Below, in pieces: positions 40,417 through 50,667 of a stretch of 64,000 nucleotides of DNA. The position numbers were made by a program, and so were the translations under genes. Under the pieces are notes generated by a model. That model worked only from the letters and a program-made list of their open reading frames with translations, ran no database searches and had not been told where the DNA came from. Every line of letters begins with the position of its first letter. The first letter of the stretch is position 1. Source of the DNA: CAVQRC01 sp963715045 (lineage in GTDB: Bacteria; Planctomycetota; Planctomycetia; Pirellulales; Lacipirellulaceae); contig CAVQRC010000039.1 in the NCBI GenBank assembly GCA_963715045.1, forward strand, positions 62,001 to 126,000. The letters run 5' to 3'.

Positions 40417-40655
40417 TTGCCCGGGTACAACCTGCCAAGCGCGAAGCCGAGCTTCTCGCGTTGCGATCCACCTCGGGGTGGTCCAGGTGCCAGAGGAAAG
40501 GCCGCGGCATGCTGGTAACGCTGGAATCGCCACCGCCTTACCTGCTGCGAAAAAGGCCCGGCATTCTGATGCAGCGGTCGGCCAACGTCTTCGCCGCTGC
40601 GGCAGCGCACCGCACCAGCTTGCCGGCAACCACCTCCAAATGCCGGGCTTTGGGT
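40395..40655 (+). repeat. 265-bp repeat R, copy 4
   Basis: Left edge AAAGCCCGGCTTCGTCCGG, right edge AAATGCCGGGCTTTGGGTG. It is the most diverged on the left but keeps the hairpin pairs. It lies at the 3' end of the PEP-CTERM gene and fills most of the gap before the TIM-barrel gene. Confidence 0.8.
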
Positions 40656-40745
40656 GCGCACCCTTCTACGTCGCGACGTTCGCTTGCTAGACTGGGAAGC
40701 TGAATTCACGACTCGCTCGCCGCCTGATTTCGCAAATCCTCTCTG

Positions 40746-41650
40746 ATGCGTCTCGCTTTCAGCTCCAACGCCTACATGAATTTCTCGATCGAGGACACGA
40801 TCGAGTGGCCGCCATCGGTTATCAGGGGATCGAACTGCTGGCCGACGTGCCTCATGCCTGGCCAGCCGGCTTGCTCGAGAGCGGAAGGAATCCATCCGCG
40901 GACCCTGGCGACACGGCTGGCAGATCTCCAACGTCAACGCGTTCATGATGAACGCGGTGGCCGATCCACGGCAACCGTATTGGCATCCGGGCTGGACCGA
41001 TCCCGATCCCCACTACCGGGCGATTCGCCGCGAGCACACCAAGCGGGCCCTGCAGCTGGCCCATGAGCTGGGAGCCCCCCATATCACCACCGAACCGGGC
41101 GGCCTTCTGACGCCCGACAGACCTGGGAGCAGGCGGCCGACCTGTTTTACGACGAACTCATGCCTTGCGTGGAACTGGCGGAGCAACTGGGAATCGGTCT
41201 GCTCATCGAACCGGAACCCGAACTGCTGATTGAACGTTCGGTCAGTACCTGGAATTTGTCGACCGGCTCAACTCCACAGCGGTAGGGCTCAATTTCGACA
41301 TTGGCCATGCGTTTTGTGTCGGCGAAGATCCGCAGGACTGGGTCCCGATGATGGCCAGCACACCGTCCATTACCACTTGGAGGATATCGCGGCCAGCCGA
41401 GTCCACCAGCACCTGATCCCCGGCCACGGCGCGATCGATTTCGCCGCCACGCTGACCGCAATCGCCGCGACGGGCTACGACCGACTGGCTGACGGTGGAG
41501 CTCTATCCCTATATCGACCATCCCGATACGCCGCCCGCGAAGCCCACACGTATCTGGCAAGGATTGCCGCAGCAGATCGGCGTTGATGGGCTTTTTCTTC
41601 GTAGGAGAACACGAAGACGCACGGAAAGATCCCTTTTCTCTGATGCCTGA
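40746..41650 (+). CDS. Xylose-isomerase-like TIM-barrel protein (multiple frameshifts)
   Basis: Joined across frames the protein reads MRLAFSSNAYMNFSIEDTI, VAAIGYQGIELLADVPHAW, NVNAFMMNAVADPRQPYWHP, RALQLAHELGAPHITTEPGG, TWEQAADLFYDELMPCVELA, GIGLLIEPEPELLIE, AVGLNFDIGHAFCVGEDPQD, HYHLEDIAAS, HQHLIPGHGAIDF and TVELYPYIDHPDTP. This is the sugar-phosphate isomerase/epimerase (AP endonuclease 2) fold, and the metal-site residues Glu, Asp-His, His and Glu are all present. At least five frame changes occur within 900 bases. The stop TGA overlaps the UbiA start by 8 bases, so the two are co-translated. This pairing resembles part of the Ebo cluster; the substrate is unknown. Confidence 0.65.
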
Positions 41651-42580
41651 ATCACCAATCCGTGCGTGGTTTGAACTGCTAAGACTTCCCAACGTGTTCA
41701 CGGCGGTGGCCGATGTCGCGATGGGGTTCCTGATCACGCACGCTGCGGGTGCAAGCGCAGGTCGCTGGTACGAGTTCGCCTTGTTGGCGATCGCATCGTG
41801 CGGGATGTATCTGGCCGGGATGGTTCTCAATGATGTGTTTGATGTCGCGGTTGACACCCAGGAACGCCCACAGCGGCCGATTCCGTCGGGTCGAATCTCG
41901 CGGTCCACGGCAGCCCGGTTTGGTTGGGGGCTGCTCGCGGGAGGGTTCGCCGCTTCCGCCGCGGCCGGGGTGCTCAGTCAGGACTGGCGGCCGCCTCTGG
42001 TCGCGGCGGCGCTCGCCGGCTGCGTCGTGATCTACGACCGTTATGCCAAGCTTGGTCCGACTGGGCCAATCTTCATGGGTGGGTGCCGGGCCCTCAACGT
42101 GCTACTCGGGATGGGCCTCGCCACCGGCAGTCTCGCCCAGGCCAGCTCCGGCTCCTGGGTCGTGGCCCACTATTTGATTGCCGCGAGCATCGGCATCTAT
42201 ATCGTGGGCGTGACGTGGTTCGCCCGTACCGAGGCCCGGCACCACGCGCCCGCCTGGCACTGCTCGGCGGCACGCTCGCGGCGATGGCCGGACTCGCACT
42301 GCCGATGCTGCTCCCGGACTACACGCTCATCACGTACCCGCGCACGACGTGGACGCTGTTGTGGCTGGCCGTGATGGCCATGGTGGGCTGGCGGATGGTG
42401 TGGGCGGTCGTCGATCCGGCCCCGGCCGTCGTCCAGGCGGCGGTCAAACAGGCGATTCTCTCGTTGATCGTTGTCGATGCCGTGCTCACGGCCGGGATTC
42501 GCGGTCTCGGCTGGGGATTCGCCGTGTTTTTGCTGCTGATCCCGGCGACCTATCTGGGCCGCTGGATCTATTCGACTTAG
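41643..42580 (+). CDS. UbiA-family prenyltransferase, EboC-like (frameshifted)
   Basis: The protein is multipass. The first prenyltransferase motif is MVLNDVFDVAVDTQERPQRP (NDxxDxxxD), and the second lies around VIYDRYAKLGPTGPIFMGGC, followed by RALNVLLGMGLA. LLRLPNVFTAVADVAMGFLI is a UbiA-type first helix. A frame change near 42250 restores LALLGGTLAAMAGLALPMLL and the C-terminal helices. The length of ~311 fits. Ebo clusters join a UbiA member (EboC) with a TIM-barrel protein and a 3-dehydroquinate-synthase-like EboD; no eboA, B or D is present here. The Ebo link is therefore an inference. It ends in a tandem-repeat junction. Confidence 0.75.
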
Positions 42581-42581
42581 T

Positions 42582-42632
42582 CACAGGGGTCAGGGGTCAG
42601 TGGTCAGTGGTCAGCGGTCAGTGGTCGGGGGC
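42582..42632. repeat. Degenerate (GGTCAGT)n tandem repeat
   Basis: Seven-base units GGTCAGT/GGTCAGG/GGTCAGC are repeated about six times between the convergent UbiA and methyltransferase genes. The repeat starts 2 bases after the UbiA stop. Confidence 0.8.
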
Positions 42633-42663
42633 TCATCGCGTGGGCGGGGCTTCGGATCGACAG

Positions 42664-43883
42664 TTACTTGCTGCTGGATTCACTGGGTACGCGGCGGGCC
42701 AGCAGGGCGATCGCCTTTCCCAGTCGTCTGGTAAGAATCAATGTCAGCTCGTGAGAACCACGCAGCTTGAGGCGACGACGAAACTGTTCGGCATCGATGT
42801 CGACATCGCGACTCTTGATCTCGAGCCGTCCGACTCCGCGATGTTGGAACTCCGCGGACAGCCGCCGCCGGTCGAGCGGCAACTCCGCGACGACTTCGAA
42901 CGTATCGACAAGGCCATGCGCAGACCGGCCGACTCCCGGTCAGGAAGCTGCTTTGCGAATCGACGCCGTACAAGTTCAGCACACGGGCAATCGCTTCGCG
43001 GAGGTGTGCTGCCCGCACGGCCGGGTCACAGTCGAAGACGTACTCTGCGAGGTCATCGCAGATCTCCAGCGGCTCGTCCGCCTGGCCAACGACGCGGGCG
43101 ATCTGGCCGTCGGACGTGGCGACGCGTGTCGCAACGCGCGATCCCGGGACTTTGGGCCAGGTCGCCGAACCAGACCACCTGCTGGCGGCACTCGCGATCC
43201 CGACTGATCCACTCGCGTTCCGCCTCGCGTTGCCAATGCTCACCGACCGCCGCGGCGGGGGCGAGCTTGATGGCCGCGTGCGGATTCGCGAACTCGAAAC
43301 TGTTCGATCTGTGCGGCGGCTGGCTCGTATCTCGCGGGCGCGCGTCACCGGTCGGCCGTCGGGGCGGCGGTCGGGATCGATGTGCCAGGCAGCGAAATCG
43401 CCGACGTCGAATGCTTCGACGCCGCGGCACTCCACTTCGGCAGACCGGGGTATATCACCTGCGGACGCGAGATTGGCCGACGCGAGATGGGCCACAACCG
43501 GATCGCGATCGACGCCAGGAGTTGGTCCGTGTGCGGCGAGCGAGTAAATCGCCACCGATCCCGCAACACAAGTCGGCCACCCTGCCATCGACGTTAAAGC
43601 GTGCCGCTTTGTACGCGGCGATCCAATGGTCGGTCGCCTGTTCGAGTCCCACGGGCGTAAAGAACATCCGCTCGGCACGGGGAAATTTGCGGCGGGCCCG
43701 CCGTCGGAGTTCGAGGAGTTGGGTGACGAGCCGAGCCCGGTCCGCACCGAGTTCGCGACGAAGACGCGTCGCGCTCTCCGGCAGGGTTTCGTCGTCGGCG
43801 GCTGCCAGATACGGTCGGGCCTCCTGGCTGGTCAGCCAACGGTAATCGTCGATCGCGGCCACGTTGCTCGCAATATTCGTCAT
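42664..43883 (-). CDS. Class I SAM-dependent methyltransferase with THUMP-like domain (multiple frameshifts)
   Basis: ATG 43883 starts MTNIASNVAAIDDYRWLTSQ. The SAM motif VADLCCGIGGDLLA is followed in another frame by TLGVDRDPVVAHLASANLAS and FAAWHIDPDRRP. Then come EWISRDRECRQQVVWFGDLA, GSRVATRVATSDGQIARVVG, ICDDLAEYVFDCDPAVRAAH, LREAIARVLNLYGVDSQSSF and a C-terminal LDRRRLSAEFQHRGVGRLEI. This matches the planctomycete/actinobacterial THUMP-like SAM methyltransferase family (often 390-400 residues). Five or more frame changes occur. The DPDRRP block suggests nucleic-acid or small-molecule methylation, but the target is unknown. It runs convergent to the UbiA gene and divergent to cheW. Confidence 0.65.
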
Positions 43884-44026
43884 AAACCTACCACCAGGCA
43901 CCCCGCTGCGACCGTGGCCGGCCGCGGACGCGGCGGCCAATCCCTACGATCGTAACGCGGTTCGTGAAAACGTTCACTTCCACAGGATCTCCGACACGCG
44001 CACTGCCGAATGCTCCTGTGCGAAGC

Positions 44027-44055
44027 TTGTTTCGCAAATTTCGCCCAAGTAGACT
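44027..44055 (+). promoter_or_regulatory. Possible promoter of the chemosensory cluster
   Basis: TTGTTT (44027-44032), a 17-base spacer and TAGACT (44050-44055), 52 bases before the cheW ATG. An inverted repeat GTGAA-AACG-TTCAC lies upstream at 43964-43977 and could be a regulator site. Confidence 0.3.
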
Positions 44056-44106
44056 GAGCCTACCTTCTCGTAGCCCCGCGCATCTGATCTGTCACTCTCA
44101 GCCGCA

Positions 44107-44595
44107 ATGTCAGAGACGAAAAATACCTCACAATTTGTCGGCTTCCAGATCGGTGACCAGCAATACGCTTTTCGGATCGAACAGATCCAGGAAATCGTCA
44201 TTCTCGATCAGGTGACTCCGACCCCTCAAGTCGCTGACTATGTGGAAGGCGTCAGTAACTTGCGGGGAGCGATCATTCCGATCATTAACCTGCGAAAGCT
44301 GTTCGGCCTGGAGCCTTTGGCGAAGAACAGCGAGACGCGAACGATTGTCGTCAATGTGGGCGAACGCACGATGGGGTGTACGGTCGACACCGTGTCGCAG
44401 GTGATCCGGATTCCGGACGAGAGCATTCAGCCGGCTCCCGAGACGGTCACCGCCGAAGGCGCAGACTACATTGCCGGCTTCGCGAAGCTGAATGAACGCC
44501 TCGTGGTCGTCCTCGATATCGATGAACTGCTCGCCCCTCGAAAACTCGAAAGAAATCGTCCGGGCAATCCCGCTCCGCTTCCGCCGATCCATTGA
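44107..44595 (+). CDS. cheW: CheW adaptor protein
   Basis: CheW links chemoreceptors to the CheA kinase. The 162-residue protein has the usual SH3-like layout: FVGFQIGDQQYAFRIEQIQE, TPTPQVADYVEGVSNLRGAI, IPIINLRKLFGL, then VVNVGERTMGCTVDTVSQVI and YIAGFAKLNERLVVVLDIDE. It is intact, one of the few che genes here that is. It is the first gene of the cluster, with the receptor gene starting 38 bases after its stop. Confidence 0.9.
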   Translation: MSETKNTSQFVGFQIGDQQYAFRIEQIQEIVILDQVTPTPQVADYVEGVSNLRGAIIPIINLRKLFGLEPLAKNSETRTIVVNVGERTMGCTVDTVSQVIRIPDESIQPAPETVTAEGADYIAGFAKLNERLVVVLDIDELLAPRKLERNRPGNPAPLPPIH

Positions 44596-44633
44596 AGCCC
44601 CACCCCGTAGCGGCTCCCACCGAGTCAAGCAAC

Positions 44634-45899
44634 ATGGCCAAGTCGACTGCCCGCAAACGTGCTTCACGCCCTGCCCGCTCCACGGCCCAATCCCTCCGCC
44701 TGGAGCTGGCTGATCTCAGGAGAGAGAAAGAGCGACTGGAACGAGACGTCGCCGGTCAGCTGGAGGCCATCAACAAGTCGCAGGCGGTGATCGAGTTCGA
44801 CATGGACGGCACGATTCTGACTGCGAACGAGAACTTCCTCAACGCACTCGGTTACACGTTGGACGAGGTGCAGGGTCGGCATCACAGCATGTTCGTCGAA
44901 CCCGAGATTCGATCCAGTCAGCAATACGCCGACTTCTGGGCGGGTCTGAATCGCGGGGAGTACGCGCTGGGAGAGTACCGGCGAATCGGCAAGCACGGCA
45001 AGGAGGTCTGGATTCAAGGCTCGTACAACCCGATCCTCGACGACCACGGCAAGGCCTTGAAGGTGGTCAAGTTTGCTACCGATGTGACCAAGCGCGTGCA
45101 GCTGGAGCGGAATGCGGAGTTGCAACGCAAGACCACTGAGGATCTCGTGGGCGAGGTCATTGAGACGCGAACCAGTTTGCCGAAGGCGCGCGGGTGATTG
45201 CTGAAAGCAGTTCGAACCTCAGCGATGGCGCAGAACCAGGCCGCGTCGGTGGAACAGATGAATGCATCCGTGACGGAATTGACGAATGCCATCGGTGTGA
45301 TCTCGGATAGCGCGCGTGATTCGAAAGCCGAAGCGGACAAGACCGCGTGCCTGGCCAGCGAGGCGGGCGAAATCCGCAGCGAGGCAGTCGTCGCGATGCG
45401 GCTGATCCAGAAGTCCAGTGAGCAGATCACCGATATCATTCAGGTCATCAGCGAGATTGCCAGCCAGACGAACCTGCTGGCCCTCAACGCGGCGATCGAG
45501 GCCGCCCGGGCAGGCGAGCATGGATTGGGGTTCGCCGTCGTGGCCGACGAGGTCCGCAAGCTGGCAGAGCGATCGAGCGAAGCGGCCAAGGAAATCACCC
45601 AGCTGATCAAGGAGTCGTCTCGGCGAGTGGCCGAAGGCGCGGAGCGATCGGAAAAGGTGGGTGAATCCCTGGCGGCGATTGGGCGGGCCGTCGACAACAC
45701 GGCCGCCGGCATCGCGAACATCGCGGTCCAGGCCGAGACGCAGCGGAAAAGCGCCCATCAGGTGAGCGATGCGATTCAAGCGGTATCTGAAACCACCGAG
45801 GCCAACGCGGCAAGTGCAGAAGAGTTGGCCGCGAGTGCCGAAGAACTCGGGGCTCAGTCTCAGACGTTGCAGGACCTCGTGGGCAAATTCGAATTCTGA
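44634..45899 (+). CDS. Soluble PAS-domain methyl-accepting chemotaxis protein (frameshifted)
   Basis: There is no membrane segment. A basic head and a short coiled coil (SLRLELADLRREKERLERDV) precede a PAS domain (AVIEFDMDGTILTANENFLN, GYTLDEVQGRHHSMF, EYRRIGKHGKEVWIQGSYNP). After a frame change near 45165-45230 (ANQFAEGARVIAESSSNLSD passing to QNQAASVEQMNASV) the signalling domain follows. Its tip is VISEIASQTNLLALNAAIEA then ARAGEHGLGFAVVADEVRKL, the CheA/CheW contact hairpin. A PAS in a soluble receptor suggests sensing of redox or a cytoplasmic ligand. ATG 44634 is preferred to the TTG at 44592. Confidence 0.8.
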
Positions 45900-45907
45900 C
45901 GACCCTT

Positions 45908-45986
45908 GGAGCCGGTCCCAGAATGGGGTTCCGCGACCGAATTCGCCGGCTGTGGAACACGATCACTCCAGTTCTGGGATAAGTAC
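45908..45986 (+). repeat. 82-bp dispersed intergenic element (first of a tandem pair)
   Basis: Left end GGAGCCGGTCCCA, right end TTCTGGGATAAGTAC. It directly follows the receptor stop and abuts a second copy. Confidence 0.7.
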
Positions 45987-45987
45987 G

Positions 45988-46068
45988 TAGAGCCGATTCC
46001 AGATTAGGCGTCAACGACCGAAATCCCTGGCCGAGGGAAACGTTCACGGGAATTTTGGGATCGGTACT
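45988..46068 (+). repeat. 82-bp dispersed intergenic element (second of a tandem pair)
   Basis: Left end TAGAGCCGATTCCA, right end TTTTGGGATCGGTACT. It is next to the first copy with one base between them, and the cheR ribosome-binding site follows 60 bases later. Confidence 0.7.
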
Positions 46069-46142
46069 TGGCAGCCGATGGCACGCGACCGTGCAGTCCG
46101 GCGGCGGGCAAGGCGACTGCCATTGCGAAGGATGGTTCAATC

Positions 46143-47021
46143 TTGGTTCTCGAACGACTCAATCCGCGCCAATTCGGGAAGTTTCGTGACTTCATTTACG
46201 AGCACAGCGGCATCCGCATCGATGAGAAGAAAGTCACGCTGCTGAGCAATCGCATTCGGCGGCGGCTTCGAGCCGGCGACTTCGCGGATTTCGATGCCTA
46301 CTATCGGTTCCTTACCTCTCCGGCGGGAGTTGCTGAGCTGGAGGAGTTTCTCGATGCCATCACGACGCACGAGACGTTCTTCTTTCGCACACAGAAGCAA
46401 TTCGACTGGCTGAAGCAGGAACTGGTTGGCGAACTGGTCGCCGAGCAGCTTGCCGGAAAGCGGCCGCCTACGCTGAGGATGTGGTCCGCCGGATGTGCGA
46501 CCGGCGCCGAACCCTATTCCATGGCGATATGCCTTGCCGAGAACATGTTTCGCTTGCGGGGGTGGTCGCTCGAGATCTTGGGCACCGACATCAGCGAAGA
46601 GACCCTCCGCGAAGCCCGCCAGGGAAGCTTCGCGGCCAGGGCCGTCGAAGGCGTAAGCGAGGAGCAGCGGCGGCGATTTTTTCGCTACCAGCCGGATCGC
46701 GAGCGTTGGCAGATTCGGCCCGAAATCCGCAAGCTTGTCGAGTTCAAGCGGCACAATCTGCTGCGGCCATGCCCGCTGCAAGGCTTCGACTGTATCTTCA
46801 TTCGCAACGTACTGATCTACTTTGATCGCGCCTCGAAGCACGTGGTGCTGAAGCATCTGCTCAACGCCCTGTCGGTCAACGGTTATCTGGTTGTCGGTCC
46901 GTCCGAGGGGGTCTACGGCATGCTGGGAAATCTGCAACAGGTTTCGCCGCTGATTTATCGGAAAGTCGCGAACGCACCGCCGCCTGGTTCCGTCGCCACC
47001 GGTAGAGGTCCCACACCATGA
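46143..47021 (+). CDS. cheR: CheR chemoreceptor glutamate methyltransferase
   Basis: CheR methylates receptor glutamates with SAM. The N-terminal helical domain (FGKFRDFIYEHSGIRIDEKK) and the catalytic domain (TTHETFFFRTQKQF, WSAGCATGAEPYSMA, ILGTDISEETLREARQG, FIRNVLIYFD) are complete. The frame is open back to a TTG at 46068, but that lies in the dispersed repeat. TTG 46143 follows AAGGATGG with 7 bases between and puts the helical domain at the N-terminus, so it is chosen. The stop overlaps the cheA ATG (ATGA). It is intact, about 292 residues. Confidence 0.85.
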   Translation: MVLERLNPRQFGKFRDFIYEHSGIRIDEKKVTLLSNRIRRRLRAGDFADFDAYYRFLTSPAGVAELEEFLDAITTHETFFFRTQKQFDWLKQELVGELVAEQLAGKRPPTLRMWSAGCATGAEPYSMAICLAENMFRLRGWSLEILGTDISEETLREARQGSFAARAVEGVSEEQRRRFFRYQPDRERWQIRPEIRKLVEFKRHNLLRPCPLQGFDCIFIRNVLIYFDRASKHVVLKHLLNALSVNGYLVVGPSEGVYGMLGNLQQVSPLIYRKVANAPPPGSVATGRGPTP

Positions 47022-49497
47022 CCAACGGCCAAAACGGCGGCGATCGTCGCTCCGACGACATGAGCGAGTATCTGCAGACGTTCCTTGACGAAACCGAGGA
47101 GCAGATGGACGACCTCGTCGAAACCCTGCTGTCGCTCGAACAGGACGCGACTAATGGGGAAGACTTGAACGAGGCCTTCCGCCTGATCCATTCGATCAAG
47201 GGCTCGGCCGGCATGATGGGCTTCGACAGCATCGCGGTGTTGACCCATCACCTTGAGAACCGGTTCGAACGCTTTCGGTCCGGTACCGAGCGGCTTGACG
47301 AGCCGACGATGAACCTCGTGCTGAGGTGCGTCGATTTCTTGCGGCAGTGCAATGACCGGCTCCGTGATGGAGAGGAGTTAGGAAGTTCGAGCGAGTTGCT
47401 CGAGGAGCTGAGACGGCTGGAGGATCAGGCGCATGCGTCCGCGGGAGCCGCAGCGACAGCCGCGGCGATCGAGCCGCCCGTGGCAAAAGAGGATTCCCCG
47501 CCACCGGCCCTGTTACCGCCAACCGACGAGCACCTGGGGGACGATGCCAGCATCCGCCTGGTCGTGCGGTTTCGGGCCGGCCTGCAGTTGGTCGATTTGA
47601 AGGCCCAGCTGATCGTTGCCCGACTGTCCGGACTAGGCGAAGTGCGGTCGACGCGACCCGACGTGGAACAGCTCGCCGAAACGGCTCAGCTCGAGGAATT
47701 CCAGATTCATCTTGCGACCCAGGAGAAGCCCGAGCGGATCCGCGCTGCCGCCGACGTCGAGGGAGTCGAGTCGATTGAGTTTCCGGATGTGGACGACGGC
47801 GCGGAATTTGCAGCATCAGCCGTCGAGGTCGATCTGCCATCAGAAAGGTCCGCGGCGTCGCCGAGCCTGCCGCCTGCTGAGGCTGAGTCGAGTCCGGCAA
47901 TCGTACACGAGGCCGAATCCGATCTCGAAGTGCGGCCCGCAGAAGAGTCTCAACCACAGCCCGATCGGCTGGATCGTGAAGACCAACAGCCCAAGCCGGA
48001 AGAGTCTGGTGACGGACCGCAGCCGCCACCGGCGACGACGAGTCAGCCAGCTGGAAGCAGGCCTGCCGCGAAGGTCGCGGAAACGATGCGTGTCGACATC
48101 GATCGGCTGGACAACCTGATGAACCTGGTCGGCGAGTTGGTCGTCAATCGAGCTCGGTTCGTCCAGATTTCTGGGCAGATCAACCCGGCGTTGCGGAAGG
48201 CCACGATGCTCAATCGCCTTCGGGAGTTTAGCGAGACCTGCGACGTACGATCGAAACCTGGAGATGCAGGCGGCAAGCTCAGCGATCAGTCGGGCAGATC
48301 CAACAGCTGCGGGCCGGATTGGAACTGATGGATGAGCAGACCGAAATCTGGGACAATGGTCGCATTGCTTCTCCAAATTGGCGAGGCAATCGATCAGCTT
48401 TCTCGCGTTTCGCACAGTCTTCAACGCGGCGTGCTGGACACGCGAATGGTTCCCGTCGCGCCCTTGTTCAATCGTTTCAAGCGGGTCGTTCGCGACCTGT
48501 CCAAGGAACGTGGCAAGAAGGTCAACTTGCTGATTCGCGGCGAGAAGACCGAGCTCGACAAACGGATGATCGACGAACTGGGCGACCCGCTGGTCCACCT
48601 GGTGCGCAACTCGATCGACCATGGCTTGGAACCACCCGACGTGCGCGTCGGGCGCGGCAAATCGGAGGTCGGCACGATCTCCTGGAGGCAAGCCACAGCG
48701 GCAACAACGTCTACATTCACGTGCGTGACGACGGCGGCGGAATTGATGTCGACAGGATCAAAGCCAAGCTGATCGACAAGGGAATTCTTCCGCAGCGGAG
48801 TCGACGAGCTGTCCGACGAGCAGGCACTCGATTACATTTGGCATCCCGGCTTCAGCACGGCGGCGGAAGTAACCGACGTCTCAGGTCGCGGCGTTGGCAT
48901 GGACGTCGTCAAGACGCGGATCAGCCCGATGAACGGAACGATCGAGGTCGATTCGACGCCGCAGCAAGGGACTTGCTTCACAATTCGACTGCCGTTCACG
49001 CTGGCCATCATCAACTGTCTGCTCGTCCGTATGCGACACGTGGTGTTTTCGATGCCCATCGACGATGTCCGCGAAATCGTCTCCGTCAAGGAAGAGCGAC
49101 GTCATACCGTTCACGGAAAGCAGACATTCGACGTTCGCGGCGAGTTCATTCCCTTGGTCAGTATTGACGACGTGTTTCATTGGCATGATCGACTACGGCT
49201 AGACACGCTGAGGGTCGCTGAGCGCCAGAGTGCCTGCCAGGCGGATCCAAGCGAAACCGAGTCAAGTCGTGATCTTGCACGCGGCGGAAAGACGATGGGA
49301 CTACGCGTCGACGAACTTCTCGGCAGTCAGGACATTGTGATCAAGTCGCTTTCTGATAACTTCATGGATATTCGTGGACTGTCGGGCGCGAGCATTTTGG
49401 GCGACGGCAGCGTGTGCCTGATGCTCGACGTCGGCACGTCATCGACATGGCGACCAGACCGCGCGCAATCTCCGGAAACCGAGGAAGACGCGATTGA
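47018..49497 (+). CDS. cheA: CheA histidine kinase (multiple frameshifts)
   Basis: Domains in order: HPt (FRLIHSIKGSAGMMGF, phospho-His at residue 58), a long Pro/Glu-rich linker with a P2-like segment (DASIRLVVRFRAGLQLVDL), and dimerisation (MRVDIDRLDNLMNLVGELVV). The ATPase follows (LDKRMIDELGDPLVHLVRNS then IDHGLEPPDVR, VRDDGGGID, and SGRGVGMDVVKTRI), then a CheW-like domain (LAIINCLLVRMRHVVFSMPI, VDELLGSQDIVIKSL). Frame changes fall near 48235, 48345, 48690, 48780 and 49440. After the last, IDMATRPRAISGNRGRRD ends at TGA 49495-49497. The next gene begins inside the stop overlap. Confidence 0.8.
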
Positions 49498-50133
49498 CCG
49501 ATCCGAGCAACCAGTTGCTGGACGCGACGCCAGTTGGCGTCGCTGGAGTCCTCGTTCCATCAGGGTCCGCGGAGCTTCGGCAGGCACTTGCTACGTGGAT
49601 CGGTAGGCCGTCGGTGGTCGAGATCGATTCGCTCGAGCAACTCCCGCTGGAAGAGGCGACCGGTCTATTGGCCGAACGGCGACGAGCCGATCTGTTTCTG
49701 TTCCGCGGAAATGACAGGGCAGTTGACCGGCGAGATGATTCTGGCCTTCGATGATGCCAGCGGACTGGCACTTGGCGACATGCTGCTCGATCAGCCCCGA
49801 GGAACGGCCAACGAGTGGAATGAAATGGCGACCTCCGCCGCGTTGGAGACGACCAACATTCTTTGTTGTGCTTACTTGAATTCGTTGTCGCGGAGCTTGC
49901 CCACGTCTCGGCAAGCTGCCGAGTTATTGCCCACGCCACCGAGGTTCAGCCGCGACTTTGCCGAGAGTCTGCTGGAGTTTGCCTTGATGGGACAAGCCAT
50001 CGTCCAGCGACCAAGTCATTTTGGCACGAACTCGATTCGAGATCGATGCCGTGCCCGTAAACTGGACGCTACTGTTTGTCCCGGACGCCCGATCGATGTC
50101 GCGATTGCGGAACTGCTGCCCAGCGGCCGATGA
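49494..50133 (+). CDS. cheC: CheC-like CheY phosphatase (frameshifted)
   Basis: TTG 49494 overlaps the cheA stop. The middle reads EMTGQLTGEMILAFDDASGL, LALGDMLLDQP, and ATSAALETTNILCCAYLNSL, where ALETTN carries the ExxN motif of CheC/CheX phosphatases. The rest is LPTPPRFSRDFAESLLEFAL and, in another frame, RFEIDAVPVNWTLLFVPD. Frame changes occur near 49715 and 50005. Only one clear ExxN motif is visible, against two in many CheC proteins. CheC normally binds CheD, encoded next. CheX is the other possibility. Confidence 0.6.
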
Positions 50134-50640
50134 CGCGAGTAAGGAACATCGATTCGTGAAGAAAGCGGAACCTCGCGCCATTGCATCGATTCGCATGGGC
50201 GAGATGTCCGTCGCAGCGGACGGTGAGCAGGTTACGCACGCTGTTGGGTTCGTGCATCGGCCTGGCTCTGTACGATCGACGGCAAAGATCGGCGGACTGG
50301 CGCACATCGTCTTGCCTACGCACGAGGCAAGACGGATCGACCTGGAAAGTTTGTCGATACGGCAATTCCCGCATTGATCGAACAGATGCAGAAGAGTCGC
50401 CCGCGAACAATTGAATCTGACCGCCAAGATCGCCGGCGGGGCCAGCATGTTCACGACGACGGCGGCCGCCAACATTGGCCTGCAGAACATCGAATCGTGT
50501 CGAACAGACTACTCCGCGAACTGGGAATCCCGATCGTGGCCAAGCACTGCGGCGGCGAACAGGGACGACGCATGTCACTGGACACGGCAACCGGCAAAGT
50601 GGTGATTGAGATCGTGGGACAGGATCCAATCGAGCTTTGA
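50130..50640 (+). CDS. cheD: CheD chemoreceptor glutamine deamidase (multiple frameshifts)
   Basis: ATG 50130 overlaps the cheC stop (ATGA). Joined across frames: ASIRMGEMSVAADGEQVT, then TLLGSCIGLALYDR (catalytic Cys in GSCIG), then AKIGGLAHIVLP (catalytic His). QLNLTAKIAGGASMFTTTAA then ANIGLQNIE, RLLRELGIPIVAKHCGGEQG, and GRRMSLDTATGKVVIEI end the domain. CheD deamidates receptor Gln residues and interacts with CheC, so the order cheC-cheD fits. About four frame changes occur within 510 bases. Confidence 0.75.
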
Positions 50641-50667
50641 TCAGGCGACACAGAGAGAACAGCGGCC

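Noticed and set aside
21054..40655. A conserved peptide (MPGFFAAEVT...WTIPRW) readable on the minus strand of all four 265-bp repeats
   Set aside because: Its conservation follows from that of the repeat itself. Frames are broken in two copies and there is no ribosome-binding site, so a coding role is not supported.
45165..45230. In-frame UGA read as selenocysteine as the cause of the broken genes
   Set aside because: The interruptions shift the reading frame rather than only inserting a UGA, so Sec decoding cannot restore them.
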